Notes: generated by a model not told the origin, from the sequence alone. 5,915 nt of DNA from Candidatus Zhuqueibacterota bacterium (GCA_016934435.1 JAFGSU010000021.1:1-5915), one strand, 5' to 3'. Shown: positions 1 through 5,663, counted from the stretch's first letter. Translations and numbers: made by a program.

Positions 1-1217
1 CCGGCAGTTACCCGGCATTTTTTCTGTCTTCATTTCGACCTGTCCGCGCGCTTCGCGGTTCCGGAAGAGTCGGAAGAAGCAGCGCCTCTTTTCGCACCTG
101 TCTGGTGATTTTTCAATTTTCTATTTCCATTATCCTGATCGCCAGCGTTGGTATCGTGAGCAGACAGCTCCGATACATGCACGATAAAGAGTTGGGATTC
201 GACAAGGAACATGTGATTGTGCTGCCATCGAGTCCGGAAATCACCGGCCGGCTCGATGCCGTCAAGGAGCGATTGCTCCAGCATAAGAACATCATCAGTG
301 TTTCTGCTGCCAAGCAGGTGCCGTCGGACCGGCTGCTGGATTTTGCGCGAGCAAACGTGCTCGGAGGCGATCGAGAGGGCCCCATTCCATTCATGCTCGC
401 CCAGCTTCGCGTGGATTACGATTATATTCCTACATTCAGGATGGAGATGGCTGCAGGCCGTAATTTCTCCAGGAGTATTTCCACCGATTTTGACCAGGCA
501 TTCATTTTGAATGAAACAGCAGTCCGGCGCATCGGCTGGTCTTCGCCGCAAGAGGCGGTCGATCAGGAGCTTGGCTACGGTATGCGGCGGGGCAGGATTA
601 TCGGCGTGGTGAAGGACTTTCATTTTGAATCCATGCATCAGCAGATCGCCCCCCTTGTGCTTCTCATTTCCCGCAGTAGTCTGGATCAGGTGGCCGTACG
701 GGTGCAGTCCGACGATATACCCGGTACGCTAACGTTTCTCGAACAGGCGTGGAAAGAATACAAACCCGGCTTTCCGTTCAGCTATTTTTTTGTCGATGAT
801 CATTTTGACGGGCTGTATCGCTCCGAGCAGAGGTTGCGCCGGATATTCGAGCTGTTTGCGTTCTTTGCCGTATTGGTAGCCTGTCTCGGTCTGTTTGGCC
901 TGTCTTCGTTCACGGCGGAACAGCGGACGCGGGAAATCGGCATTCGAAAAATACTGGGCGCGACGGTGTATAGGGTGGCGGGGCTCCTCGTATCGACGTT
1001 CCTCAAATGGGTGCTCATCGCCTACGTCGTCTCGCTTCCGCTCACATGGCTGATCATGCAAAAATGGCTGCATGGGTTTGCCTATCGCGTCGGCATCGGA
1101 TGGGACATATTCGTCCAGGCGGGGATTCTTGAGGTGATGATCGCATTGATCACCGTGAGCGTTCAATCCGTGAAAGCGGCCATGGCCAATCCAATTGATA
1201 GCTTAAAGTATGAATAA
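1..1217 (+). CDS. ABC transporter permease, MacB/FtsX type (C-terminal half, cut by window edge)
   Basis: This is the inner-membrane permease of a MacB-like ABC transporter (efflux or lipoprotein/mechanotransmission class); the substrate cannot be told. The frame is open from base 3, giving 404 visible codons, and starts inside the protein: the first residues, GSYPAFFLSSFRP, are the typical end of the first FtsX domain. The GTG at 105 is therefore internal and not a real start. Next come a membrane segment (about codons 35-53, VIFQFSISIILIAS), a periplasmic MacB_PCD-like domain (about 55-275), and a final FtsX domain with three membrane segments (about 281-302, 325-353, 367-393). The cytoplasmic coupling motif EQRTREIGIRKILGA follows the first of these three. 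The C-terminus, ANPIDSLKYE, is the standard end of this family. Full members are about 800 residues, so about half is missing to the left. No partner ATPase is visible. The gene ends in TAA. Confidence 0.93.
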   Translation, partial: GSYPAFFLSSFRPVRALRGSGRVGRSSASFRTCLVIFQFSISIILIASVGIVSRQLRYMHDKELGFDKEHVIVLPSSPEITGRLDAVKERLLQHKNIISVSAAKQVPSDRLLDFARANVLGGDREGPIPFMLAQLRVDYDYIPTFRMEMAAGRNFSRSISTDFDQAFILNETAVRRIGWSSPQEAVDQELGYGMRRGRIIGVVKDFHFESMHQQIAPLVLLISRSSLDQVAVRVQSDDIPGTLTFLEQAWKEYKPGFPFSYFFVDDHFDGLYRSEQRLRRIFELFAFFAVLVACLGLFGLSSFTAEQRTREIGIRKILGATVYRVAGLLVSTFLKWVLIAYVVSLPLTWLIMQKWLHGFAYRVGIGWDIFVQAGILEVMIALITVSVQSVKAAMANPIDSLKYE

Positions 1218-1238
1218 CTGAGGACACAGTACAACCAA

Positions 1239-1550
1239 GTCATCGCGAGTTGAGCATGGCAAAAATGCCATTAATTGCTTGCGGACATAAGAAAAGAATG
1301 TCATTGCGAACGGAGGAACAGTGCATGAAAAGAGTAGTAACCGCCGTGGAGTGAAGGAATCTCCGCCATGTCCTTATAAGCGAAGCGCAGATAATGAATA
1401 TGGTAAATAATATGCCGTGGAGCGTGGCGATCTCCACTAAAAGGGCATTGGACAGAGATAGTCACCTTATGGCGGAGATTGCTTCGCTCCAATGAAGTTT
1501 AGATGATAAAGGATAAAACTGTTCCTCCACTCGCAATGACATCCTTTATT
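1239..1550. repeat. Intergenic block of dispersed repeats, copy 1, with terminal inverted repeats
   Basis: No credible gene lies here. The block is built from units of one family. Bases 1299-1322 begin TGTCATTGCGA and end GGAGGAACAGT, and bases 1518-1541 are the same 24-bp sequence inverted (22 of 24 positions match). Inside are a GCCGTGGAG...ATCTCC unit at about 1344-1369, another at about 1414-1436, and its inverted form (GGCGGAGATTGCTTCGCTCC) at 1471-1490, so the inner part can fold into a long imperfect hairpin. A degenerate unit (GTCATCGCGAG) precedes it at about 1241. The second block near 5370-5634 contains the same units. Repeats with a GTCATTGCGAG core are widely scattered between genes in several bacterial groups; whether they move or only act in RNA structure is unknown. 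The small hairpin ATGGCA-AAAA-TGCCAT at 1256-1271 could help end permease transcription but has no T-run. Confidence 0.75.
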
Positions 1551-1601
1551 ATGGTCTTATAGGGCAATGGCTTTTTAACCTGCTTACTTCGCGATCAAGA
1601 C

Positions 1602-1733
1602 CTATTTTTTCATCTTTGCCAGATTCGCCTGGTAGACCTCCTTATTCCGGACGGCCAGACTCACCGCCTTTTCTATCTGGCCGCAGGAGCAAAGAACGGC
1701 GGCGAGGAATAACCAGGGGGTCTAGCTTTTCAT
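1602..1733 (-). pseudogene. Small decayed frame, lipoprotein-like or TPR C-terminal remnant, stop at codon 4
   Basis: On the minus strand, an ATG at 1733 preceded by a purine-rich stretch (AAAGAAAAG) reads MKS and then meets a TAG at 1724-1722. The same frame then continues for 39 codons (beginning TPWLFLAAVLCSCGQIEKA) to a TAG at 1604-1602, and these residues look protein-like. Two readings are possible. As one unit, MKS-x-TPWLFLAAVLCSCGQ resembles a lipoprotein signal with a lipobox-like LAAVLC, broken by a nonsense codon. Alternatively, LFLAAVLCSCGQIEKA resembles a TPR helix pair and this would be the tail of a lost TPR protein. No alternative start exists between the stop and the hydrophobic part. 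The rest of the 1551-1865 gap shows nothing else that I can support. Confidence 0.3.
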
Positions 1734-1865
1734 AACAGTCTTTTCTTTCGATAGGTCATCTGTTTTTTCTTAAACGTTTTGACGGGAATTATGTTACAGA
1801 ACCTTGCATTTTTTCAAAATTTCGATAGTGCGCTCGAGCGGCAGCGCTTCTACTCTATGTCCGTC

Positions 1866-2948
1866 TCAGCCTATCGTGGTCTGGGTGCGAAATAGGGAAC
1901 CATAGATTGCTTTCTCAGTAGTTTCGATGGCGGCGAGGAACAGGGGGGAGAGGCCATCGTTGCCAAGAGGGGTGGGGATATGCATTGTTTGTTCATGCAG
2001 GATCGGATGGGTGGTACTTAAGGTGATGGTGTAATCGCCACTGCCGTTGCTGCCGATGGCGCCAGTGTGCATCAGTCCCATCATGGTGCGGCCGGCCAGT
2101 CGCTTGAGGTTGCGCGCATGCAGCGGTGCATCGGTGGAGATGACGATGATGATGGAGCCGTCGCCGGCATCCTGGTTCGCATCAGGCCGCGGCTGTTCCA
2201 GCTCTTCGCGCAGATAATATTGGCCCAATTCCAATCCCACCGGCGCGCCGCAGATGGTCAATATGCCGCCGAAATAGGTCTGCCCCAACACGTTGACTGT
2301 ATAGCTGCCGCGGCTTTCTGGTACAACCCGTGAAGATGTTCCAATGCCGCCCTTGAAGCCGAAAGCTACGGTGTCGGTTCTGGCGCCGACAGCGCCTTCA
2401 GCCATCGGTCTGGATGCGGCAGCTTCGAGCGCTGCAAAAACGTGCTCCTGGTCGATGTGAGGGCCGCGAATATCATTAAGAAAGCCGTCGTTAGTCTCTG
2501 TCACCACAACATTGATGGGGCGCATCGACTCGTGGCCAGGCAGCGCTAACATCAATTCAAGGAGAGCATCGGTGGCGCGCGGCACGCTGATCGTATTGGT
2601 CAGCACGATGGGGAGCTCGATTTCTCCCAACTCTTCTACCTGCGTCGATACCGTCAGTTTGCCGAAACCGTTGCAAACGTAGACGGTGGCCGCCATTTTC
2701 CTCTGGAACAGGTTGTCGCCGTGCGTCAAGATGGCGGTGACGCCGGTGCGGATGCTTTCGCCGGCGATGACCGCGCAATGTCCGACGCGGACACCGGCGA
2801 CATTGGTGATGGCGTTTGATTTTCCCGTGGACATGATGCCCATTTGAACACACAGGTCGTGTGTGCGGGGACGAACATCCGCTTCAGTTTGCAGCGCTTG
2901 CACTATCAGCAGCCGTACCAGTGTCAGGAAAATGTAAATATAAATCAT
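1866..2948 (-). CDS. P1-family (S58, DmpA-like) self-processing aminopeptidase, probably exported
   Basis: A 360-residue protein of the DmpA/BapA fold: N-terminal-nucleophile peptidases that cleave themselves before a serine and then remove N-terminal residues from peptides, amides or beta-peptides. Visible family motifs are NAITNVAGVRVGH (45-57), RTGVTAIL (67-74), VEELGEIELPIVLTNT (104-119), ETNDGFLNDIRG (151-162), FGFKGGIGTSSR (196-207), then GDGSIIIVISTDAPL (262-276) and NGSGDYTITLST (301-312). By analogy with DmpA Gly249/Ser250, self-cleavage is expected between Gly264 and Ser265; Ser303 and Asp305 would match Ser288/Glu290 of BapA. Length is normal for the family. The first 20 residues (MIYIYIFLTLVRLLIVQALQ) are hydrophobic and suggest export or membrane anchoring, though without the usual early lysines; Met36 is an alternative start that would give a cytosolic form. 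Oddities: VLGQTYFGG replaces the usual VLVQTNFGG, putting Tyr225 where I recall a conserved catalytic Asn, and Phe156 stands where Tyr or Trp is usual. It stands alone, divergent from the glycosyltransferase. Confidence 0.93.
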   Translation of the reverse strand: MIYIYIFLTLVRLLIVQALQTEADVRPRTHDLCVQMGIMSTGKSNAITNVAGVRVGHCAVIAGESIRTGVTAILTHGDNLFQRKMAATVYVCNGFGKLTVSTQVEELGEIELPIVLTNTISVPRATDALLELMLALPGHESMRPINVVVTETNDGFLNDIRGPHIDQEHVFAALEAAASRPMAEGAVGARTDTVAFGFKGGIGTSSRVVPESRGSYTVNVLGQTYFGGILTICGAPVGLELGQYYLREELEQPRPDANQDAGDGSIIIVISTDAPLHARNLKRLAGRTMMGLMHTGAIGSNGSGDYTITLSTTHPILHEQTMHIPTPLGNDGLSPLFLAAIETTEKAIYGSLFRTQTTIG

Positions 2949-2987
2949 GTTATGAATTTTTTGTTAAGTGATACGGTATTCCAGCCA

Positions 2988-3016
2988 ATATTATTAGTAT
3001 ACAGCATAATTGTCAA
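2988..3016 (-). promoter_or_regulatory. Sigma-70-like promoter for the peptidase gene
   Basis: On the minus strand a perfect -35 box TTGACA (3016-3011) is followed after exactly 17 bases by TAATAT (2993-2988), 4 of 6 to TATAAT. Transcription would begin near 2980 and leave a leader of about 30 bases before the ATG at 2948. No strong Shine-Dalgarno sequence lies before that ATG. If the host uses a Bacteroidota-type sigma factor the boxes would differ, so this is a candidate only. Confidence 0.4.
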
Positions 3017-3070
3017 AATTTCAACAGTTTTTAGTAAAAAATCGAAAAGATGGGCGCACGGTTTATTGTT

Positions 3071-3116
3071 GGAGAACAGCAGAGTCGCGGCGTAGTATTT
3101 GGAACTCTCCTTTTTT
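3071..3116 (+). terminator. Possible weak intrinsic terminator
   Basis: GGAGA (3071-3075) can pair with TCTCC (3106-3110), directly followed by six T residues (3111-3116). An inner alternative stem is AGAGT (3081-3085) with ACTCT (3104-3108). The stem is short and the loop large, and no plus-strand gene clearly ends just before it, so it may be chance. Confidence 0.2.
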
Positions 3117-3118
3117 AA

Positions 3119-3147
3119 TTGACTTTTTTATATAAAATAATTAAAAT
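3119..3147 (+). promoter_or_regulatory. Candidate promoter upstream of the glycosyltransferase
   Basis: TTGACT (3119-3124) is followed after 17 bases by TAAAAT (3142-3147), each 5 of 6 to the sigma-70 consensus. It would leave a leader of about 220 bases before the ATG at 3376. A second, weaker pair, TTGACT (3292-3297) and CTTAAT (3314-3319), lies nearer the gene. In such AT-rich DNA these matches can arise by chance. Confidence 0.25.
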
Positions 3148-3375
3148 ATAGATTATGTATTTAAATGAATAGCATTTTTTCTTGTGCTAATGAAGAACAA
3201 ATCCTGCAAGTGAATCGAGATTCCTTCACAAGGTTGCTCACTTGATTAACGAGATGCTATGTAACACTACCTAGTTTCATTTTCTTTTGGGTTGACTGTA
3301 TGCATGTTAACATCTTAATTGTCGGACTTTTAGATTATTACTAAATAGGATGAATCATAATTCGAGTACAATTCT

Positions 3376-4293
3376 ATGGAAAAGCGACTCACAGTTTGTA
3401 TACCTGCCTATAATGAGGAAACGTCTCTGCAACAATTTCTTCCTGTTGTGATCGATCATTGTTTACAGCGAGACTATGATATTCTTCTAGTTAATGACGG
3501 CTCCTCGGATAGAACTGCGGAAATTGCCGACAAGTTGCTGTCGCCGCATCATTTTCATATCATCAATCACAAAATTAACCGCGGTTATGGTGCAGCCATT
3601 AAAACAGGCATCATGGCCGTGGTAACGGAGTATATTGCAACGATCGATGCTGATGGCCAACACTCTCTGGAAGATGTTGATATGCTATATGCCATCATTT
3701 GTGAGAATGATGCGGATATGGTCGTGGGCGATCGGCGTGGTCAGGCACCTCGCAATGTTTATCGGACACTAGGAAAAATCCTTATTCGAGGTTTTGCCAA
3801 ACTGTTGATGAGAGTGCCCATTTATGATATTAATTCCGGCATGAAAGTATATCGTGCGGAGTTGGCAAAACGTTATATACCCCTTTGTCCGGATGCAATG
3901 CCCTTCAGCGAAATTATTACTTTAATTTTCATTTACAACAAACACAACGTCATTGAATATCCGATACGCATCAGCACGCGAAAGGGTGGCATCAGTTCTG
4001 TGAATACGCGTACGGCTTTTCAGACTGTTATGGAAATTGTGAATATGCTGGTTCTTTTTAATCCGTTGAGGATTTTTTTACCGATCGCGATTTTAAGTAT
4101 CTTCCTCGGCTTTGCCTGGGGTATTCCATTGGTCATTAAAGGACGGGGCGTGAGTGTAGGATCAATGCTCGGTATTGTTGCAGGACTAATTTTCTTTTTC
4201 CTTGGTTTAATCGCGGAGCAACTCTCTTTAATACGATTGTGGCAGGTTCTTTCCAAAGAGTCAGAAAAAACACAGGGCAAGCATAAGGAATGA
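3376..4293 (+). CDS. Membrane-anchored family 2 glycosyltransferase (polyprenyl-phosphate sugar synthase/DPM1-like)
   Basis: A complete 305-residue GT2 enzyme of the dolichyl/undecaprenyl-phosphate sugar synthase type. Such enzymes move a sugar from a nucleotide donor to a lipid phosphate on the inner face of the membrane. The GT-A domain covers about residues 1-225: CIPAYNEE (8-15) at the first strand, VNDGSSD (39-45) for nucleotide binding, the HKINRGYGAA loop (65-74), the metal-binding DADGQH (91-96), VVGDR (116-120) and DINSGMKVYR (151-160). Two C-terminal membrane segments follow (about 232-254 and 261-283), then a charged cytosolic tail. All expected catalytic motifs are intact, so it should be active. 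The ATG at 3376 puts the start just before the first strand; the Shine-Dalgarno sequence is weak. The stop overlaps the next start (ATGA, 4290-4293), which implies translational coupling to a partner that is now broken. The gene is AT-richer than the permease and peptidase. The sugar and donor cannot be told. Confidence 0.92.
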   Translation: MEKRLTVCIPAYNEETSLQQFLPVVIDHCLQRDYDILLVNDGSSDRTAEIADKLLSPHHFHIINHKINRGYGAAIKTGIMAVVTEYIATIDADGQHSLEDVDMLYAIICENDADMVVGDRRGQAPRNVYRTLGKILIRGFAKLLMRVPIYDINSGMKVYRAELAKRYIPLCPDAMPFSEIITLIFIYNKHNVIEYPIRISTRKGGISSVNTRTAFQTVMEIVNMLVLFNPLRIFLPIAILSIFLGFAWGIPLVIKGRGVSVGSMLGIVAGLIFFFLGLIAEQLSLIRLWQVLSKESEKTQGKHKE

Positions 4294-4896
4294 GCAGCGA
4301 AAACACTTATTTTTTTATTGCTAGATGGCAAGTATGATCATCTGCAAGCAACGATTAAGATGGAAGAGTCAACCACCTTTATGGATATAGTCAGCCGGAA
4401 CGAAAAATTGGTCACAAAAGCAAAAAAATATCATGGCTGAACCGGTGAAGGTCGGATAGTTGATGGTTCGCAAGTTTCTTCGCTTCTGGCTTTCGGTATA
4501 CAAATCAGCACTGCATGGTAAACAGCGTTCGACGCATGCACCGATCTACTGTTTTTTATGTTGGCTCACTATAATACCATATCACTCCTTCCTGTTTGCG
4601 ATGTTTGCCAAACATGGAAGCGCAGGCGCGATTTTATTTTTATTTACGCTGTTTAACTCTCTTTTGCCGCCATCCATGACGTGCTCCTGGTCGTACTCAG
4701 ATATCGATTTCCGCTGCTGCCGATTCTGGTGTTCCTAGCAATCTTCGCGGTGGAAAAATATCTGATAATATATGTCCCCTTATGTAAAATCATTCATATT
4801 CCTAAGAATTACCTCAACCTCAGCCCCATGTTCGGTTGCTCGCCTCGAGATCAACAAGCGTCTTTATTCAATCACTATTCTGACGATTTATTCTAA
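4290..4896 (+). pseudogene. Decayed membrane protein, C-terminal remnant resembling a GT39/ArnT-like sugar transferase
   Basis: The ATG at 4290 overlaps the glycosyltransferase stop but reads only MSSENTYFFIARWQV before a TGA. Downstream, protein-like residues continue across two frames. The frame that starts at 4294 gives LIFLLLDGKYDHLQ and later MDIVSRNEKLVTKAKKY, until a run of seven A (4422-4428). The next frame continues IMAEPVKVG, stops at TAG 4457-4459, then gives LMVRKFLRFWLSVYKS and hydrophobic segments. A further shift at about 4657-4675 leads back to the first frame, FAAIHDVLLVVLRYRFPLLP followed by a hydrophobic stretch. KFLRFW followed by RYRFPLLP before a last membrane segment is what I know from the C-termini of GT39/ArnT-type lipid-linked sugar transferases, a natural partner of the upstream synthase. 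Only about 160 residues of an expected 500 or so remain, so most of the gene is deleted. The 3' limit is uncertain; the final open stretch ends at 4896. Bases 4897-4992 show nothing more. Confidence 0.6.
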
Positions 4897-4992
4897 GCCT
4901 GGCACAAAGTGGAGCGTATTCAAAATGCCGTATAAATGCCGCTCTATAATTGGAATTATTTTTGTAATTTTTACTTATCAATAAGTGAAAAC

Positions 4993-4998
4993 AGGAGG
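4993..4998 (+). promoter_or_regulatory. Strong Shine-Dalgarno (AGGAGG) for the 30-codon frame
   Basis: A perfect AGGAGG lies 9 bases before the ATG at 5008. It is the best ribosome binding site in the window and indicates that a real gene once began here. Confidence 0.6.
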
Positions 4999-5007
4999 AA
5001 TACAGGA

Positions 5008-5100
5008 ATGAATACCTTGGAATTCGCCAAAAAGATCGCCGATCTGCGGCGGGCTACTCATTCCCCATATTTTAAACCCACGTTCACCTCTAAAGATTAG
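5008..5100 (+). pseudogene. Truncated gene start, 30 codons, unknown function
   Basis: The ATG at 5008, with a strong Shine-Dalgarno before it, opens a frame of 30 residues ending in TAG. The first 16 residues (MNTLEFAKKIADLRRA) form a convincing amphipathic helical protein start, as found in many cytosolic proteins including XdhC-like and helix-turn-helix families. The remainder (THSPYFKPTFTSKD) does not look like a continuation of that helix. I infer a deletion junction near 5056, leaving only the start of a longer gene. A genuine 30-residue peptide is possible but less likely. The family cannot be identified from so few residues. Confidence 0.4.
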
Positions 5101-5116
5101 CAAATACATTATTTGC
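5100..5116. repeat. Perfect short inverted repeat (GCAAATA-cat-TATTTGC)
   Basis: Seven-base arms with a three-base spacer, beginning at the last base of the preceding stop codon. It could act as a weak terminator hairpin or a protein-binding operator. It is AT-rich and has no T-run after it, so its role is open. Confidence 0.4.
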
Positions 5117-5151
5117 AATGATTTATTGACAGGTCGATTTTGTTATGGTAA

Positions 5152-5334
5152 CTACATCTTCTCATTTACAAATTTTTTTGGTTTACAAGGCACATGCTCC
5201 AATTTTAATGCATCATAGATCGTTTTGTGAACGGCCTCTGGCTGAGAACATTTGCGCACATGTATTGTTTTGCCGTTTTCGAGATTTTTCTTTATCGTGC
5301 TAATAGTGTGCGTAGAAAGTAATAGGCGTATCAT
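5152..5334 (-). CDS. Hypothetical 60-residue protein or gene fragment
   Basis: A minus-strand frame from ATG at 5334 to TAG at 5154-5152. The residues are plausible protein, with KTIYDALKLEHVPCKPKKF near the end and a basic, hydrophilic composition. The tail has the feel of the C-terminus of a transposase or other DNA-binding protein, but I cannot name the family. No clear Shine-Dalgarno precedes the ATG, and the N-terminal part (MIRLLLSTHTISTI) abuts the repeat block, so it may be the 3' end of a gene whose front was lost. Bases 5117-5151 hold nothing notable. Confidence 0.3.
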   Translation of the reverse strand: MIRLLLSTHTISTIKKNLENGKTIHVRKCSQPEAVHKTIYDALKLEHVPCKPKKFVNEKM

Positions 5335-5369
5335 CTGCCATCGGTGGGGATGAGTCAGATATGGAAATC

Positions 5370-5634
5370 GATCCGCCGTGGAGCGCGGCGATCCCCGCTA
5401 TAAGGGGAATTGGCCAGCCACCTTTTGGCGGGGATTGCTTCGTTCCAACGCAGATTTGGTAGGATATTGAACTACTGTTCCTCCACTTTAAATAACAGCG
5501 GAGACCGCCACGCTCCACAGCAGCCCATCTGAGAATTGATGCTCGATTGCTCCGCTCGCGGTGACATCCCTTTTTTGTTATTGTGTGAATATTGACATTT
5601 TTGTCATACCCACCCCGCAATGACATTCTTTCTT
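5370..5634. repeat. Intergenic block of dispersed repeats, copy 2
   Basis: Non-coding sequence homologous to the block at 1239-1550. GCCGTGGAGCG at 5375-5385 with ATCCCCGC at 5391-5398 pairs imperfectly with GCGGGGATTGCTTCGTTCCA at 5429-5448, forming a long hairpin (about 18 of 24 positions). ACTGTTCCTCCACTT at about 5474-5488 matches the inner part of the right end of copy 1. A third, inverted unit follows (GCGGAGACCGCCACGCTCCA at 5499-5518), and then a unit ending GCTCGCGGTGACATCCC at about 5553-5569. The right end, CGCAATGACATTCTTT at 5616-5631, is a perfect 16-base inverted match to 1293-1308. A small hairpin TGACA-TTTT-TGTCA sits at 5593-5606. Frames through this block are repeat sequence and not genes. 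Confidence 0.75.
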
Positions 5635-5647
5635 CGCTCCTTTCAGA

Positions 5648-5663
5648 ATGCCGGCGCCGGCAT
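5648..5663. promoter_or_regulatory. Perfect 16-bp palindrome upstream of glycerate kinase
   Basis: ATGCCGGCGCCGGCAT is fully self-complementary, very GC-rich within AT-richer surroundings, and ends 85 bases before the glycerate kinase ATG. It could be a dimeric repressor site or an RNA hairpin. No recognised operator family is assigned. Confidence 0.35.

Larger units (their letters stand above)
2949..3375. other. AT-rich divergent intergenic region between peptidase and glycosyltransferase
   Basis: 427 bases with no gene I can support. It is clearly more AT-rich than the flanking coding sequence, especially 3110-3180. It contains a good minus-strand promoter candidate near the peptidase, a weaker plus-strand candidate, and a possible terminator hairpin, each listed separately. 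Further small inverted repeats occur at 3207-3213 with 3238-3244 (CAAGTGA/TCACTTG) and at 3212-3216 with 3219-3223 (GAATC/GATTC), which could form alternative RNA structures in a glycosyltransferase leader. A plus-strand frame ending at 3095 runs through part of this region, but half of it is antisense to the peptidase and it has no recognisable motif. Confidence 0.5.

Noticed and set aside
105..107. GTG as the start of the permease
   Set aside because: The same frame is open back to base 3 and encodes the conserved GSYPAFFLSSFRP just before the membrane segment, so this codon is internal.
30..638. 202-codon minus-strand frame under the permease
   Set aside because: It is a shadow of the permease gene; the plus-strand frame carries the family motifs.
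1240..1492. Minus-strand frames of about 65 codons between the permease and the peptidase
   Set aside because: They lie entirely within the structured repeat block and show no protein motif or ribosome binding site.
1826..1850. Terminator after the peptidase (GCGC..GCGC around CGCTCGAGCG)
   Set aside because: The stem is only four to five pairs and there is no adequate T-run on the minus strand.
1791..1895. Plus-strand 34-codon frame beginning MLQNLAFFQNFDSALERQ
   Set aside because: It looks mildly protein-like but is short, unrecognised, lacks a clear ribosome binding site and overlaps the 3' end of the peptidase on the other strand.
2844..3095. Plus-strand 83-codon frame across the peptidase start
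   Set aside because: About 105 bases are antisense to the peptidase N-terminus; the rest is low-complexity AT-rich translation without a motif.
3376..5100. A new defence or antiphage system
   Set aside because: The intact gene is an ordinary GT2 lipid-phosphate glycosyltransferase and the rest are remnants; no nuclease, NTPase, toxin or sensor domain is visible.
1239..5634. CRISPR array from the repeated units
   Set aside because: The units are imperfect, inverted relative to each other and irregularly spaced, with no uniform spacers and no cas genes.
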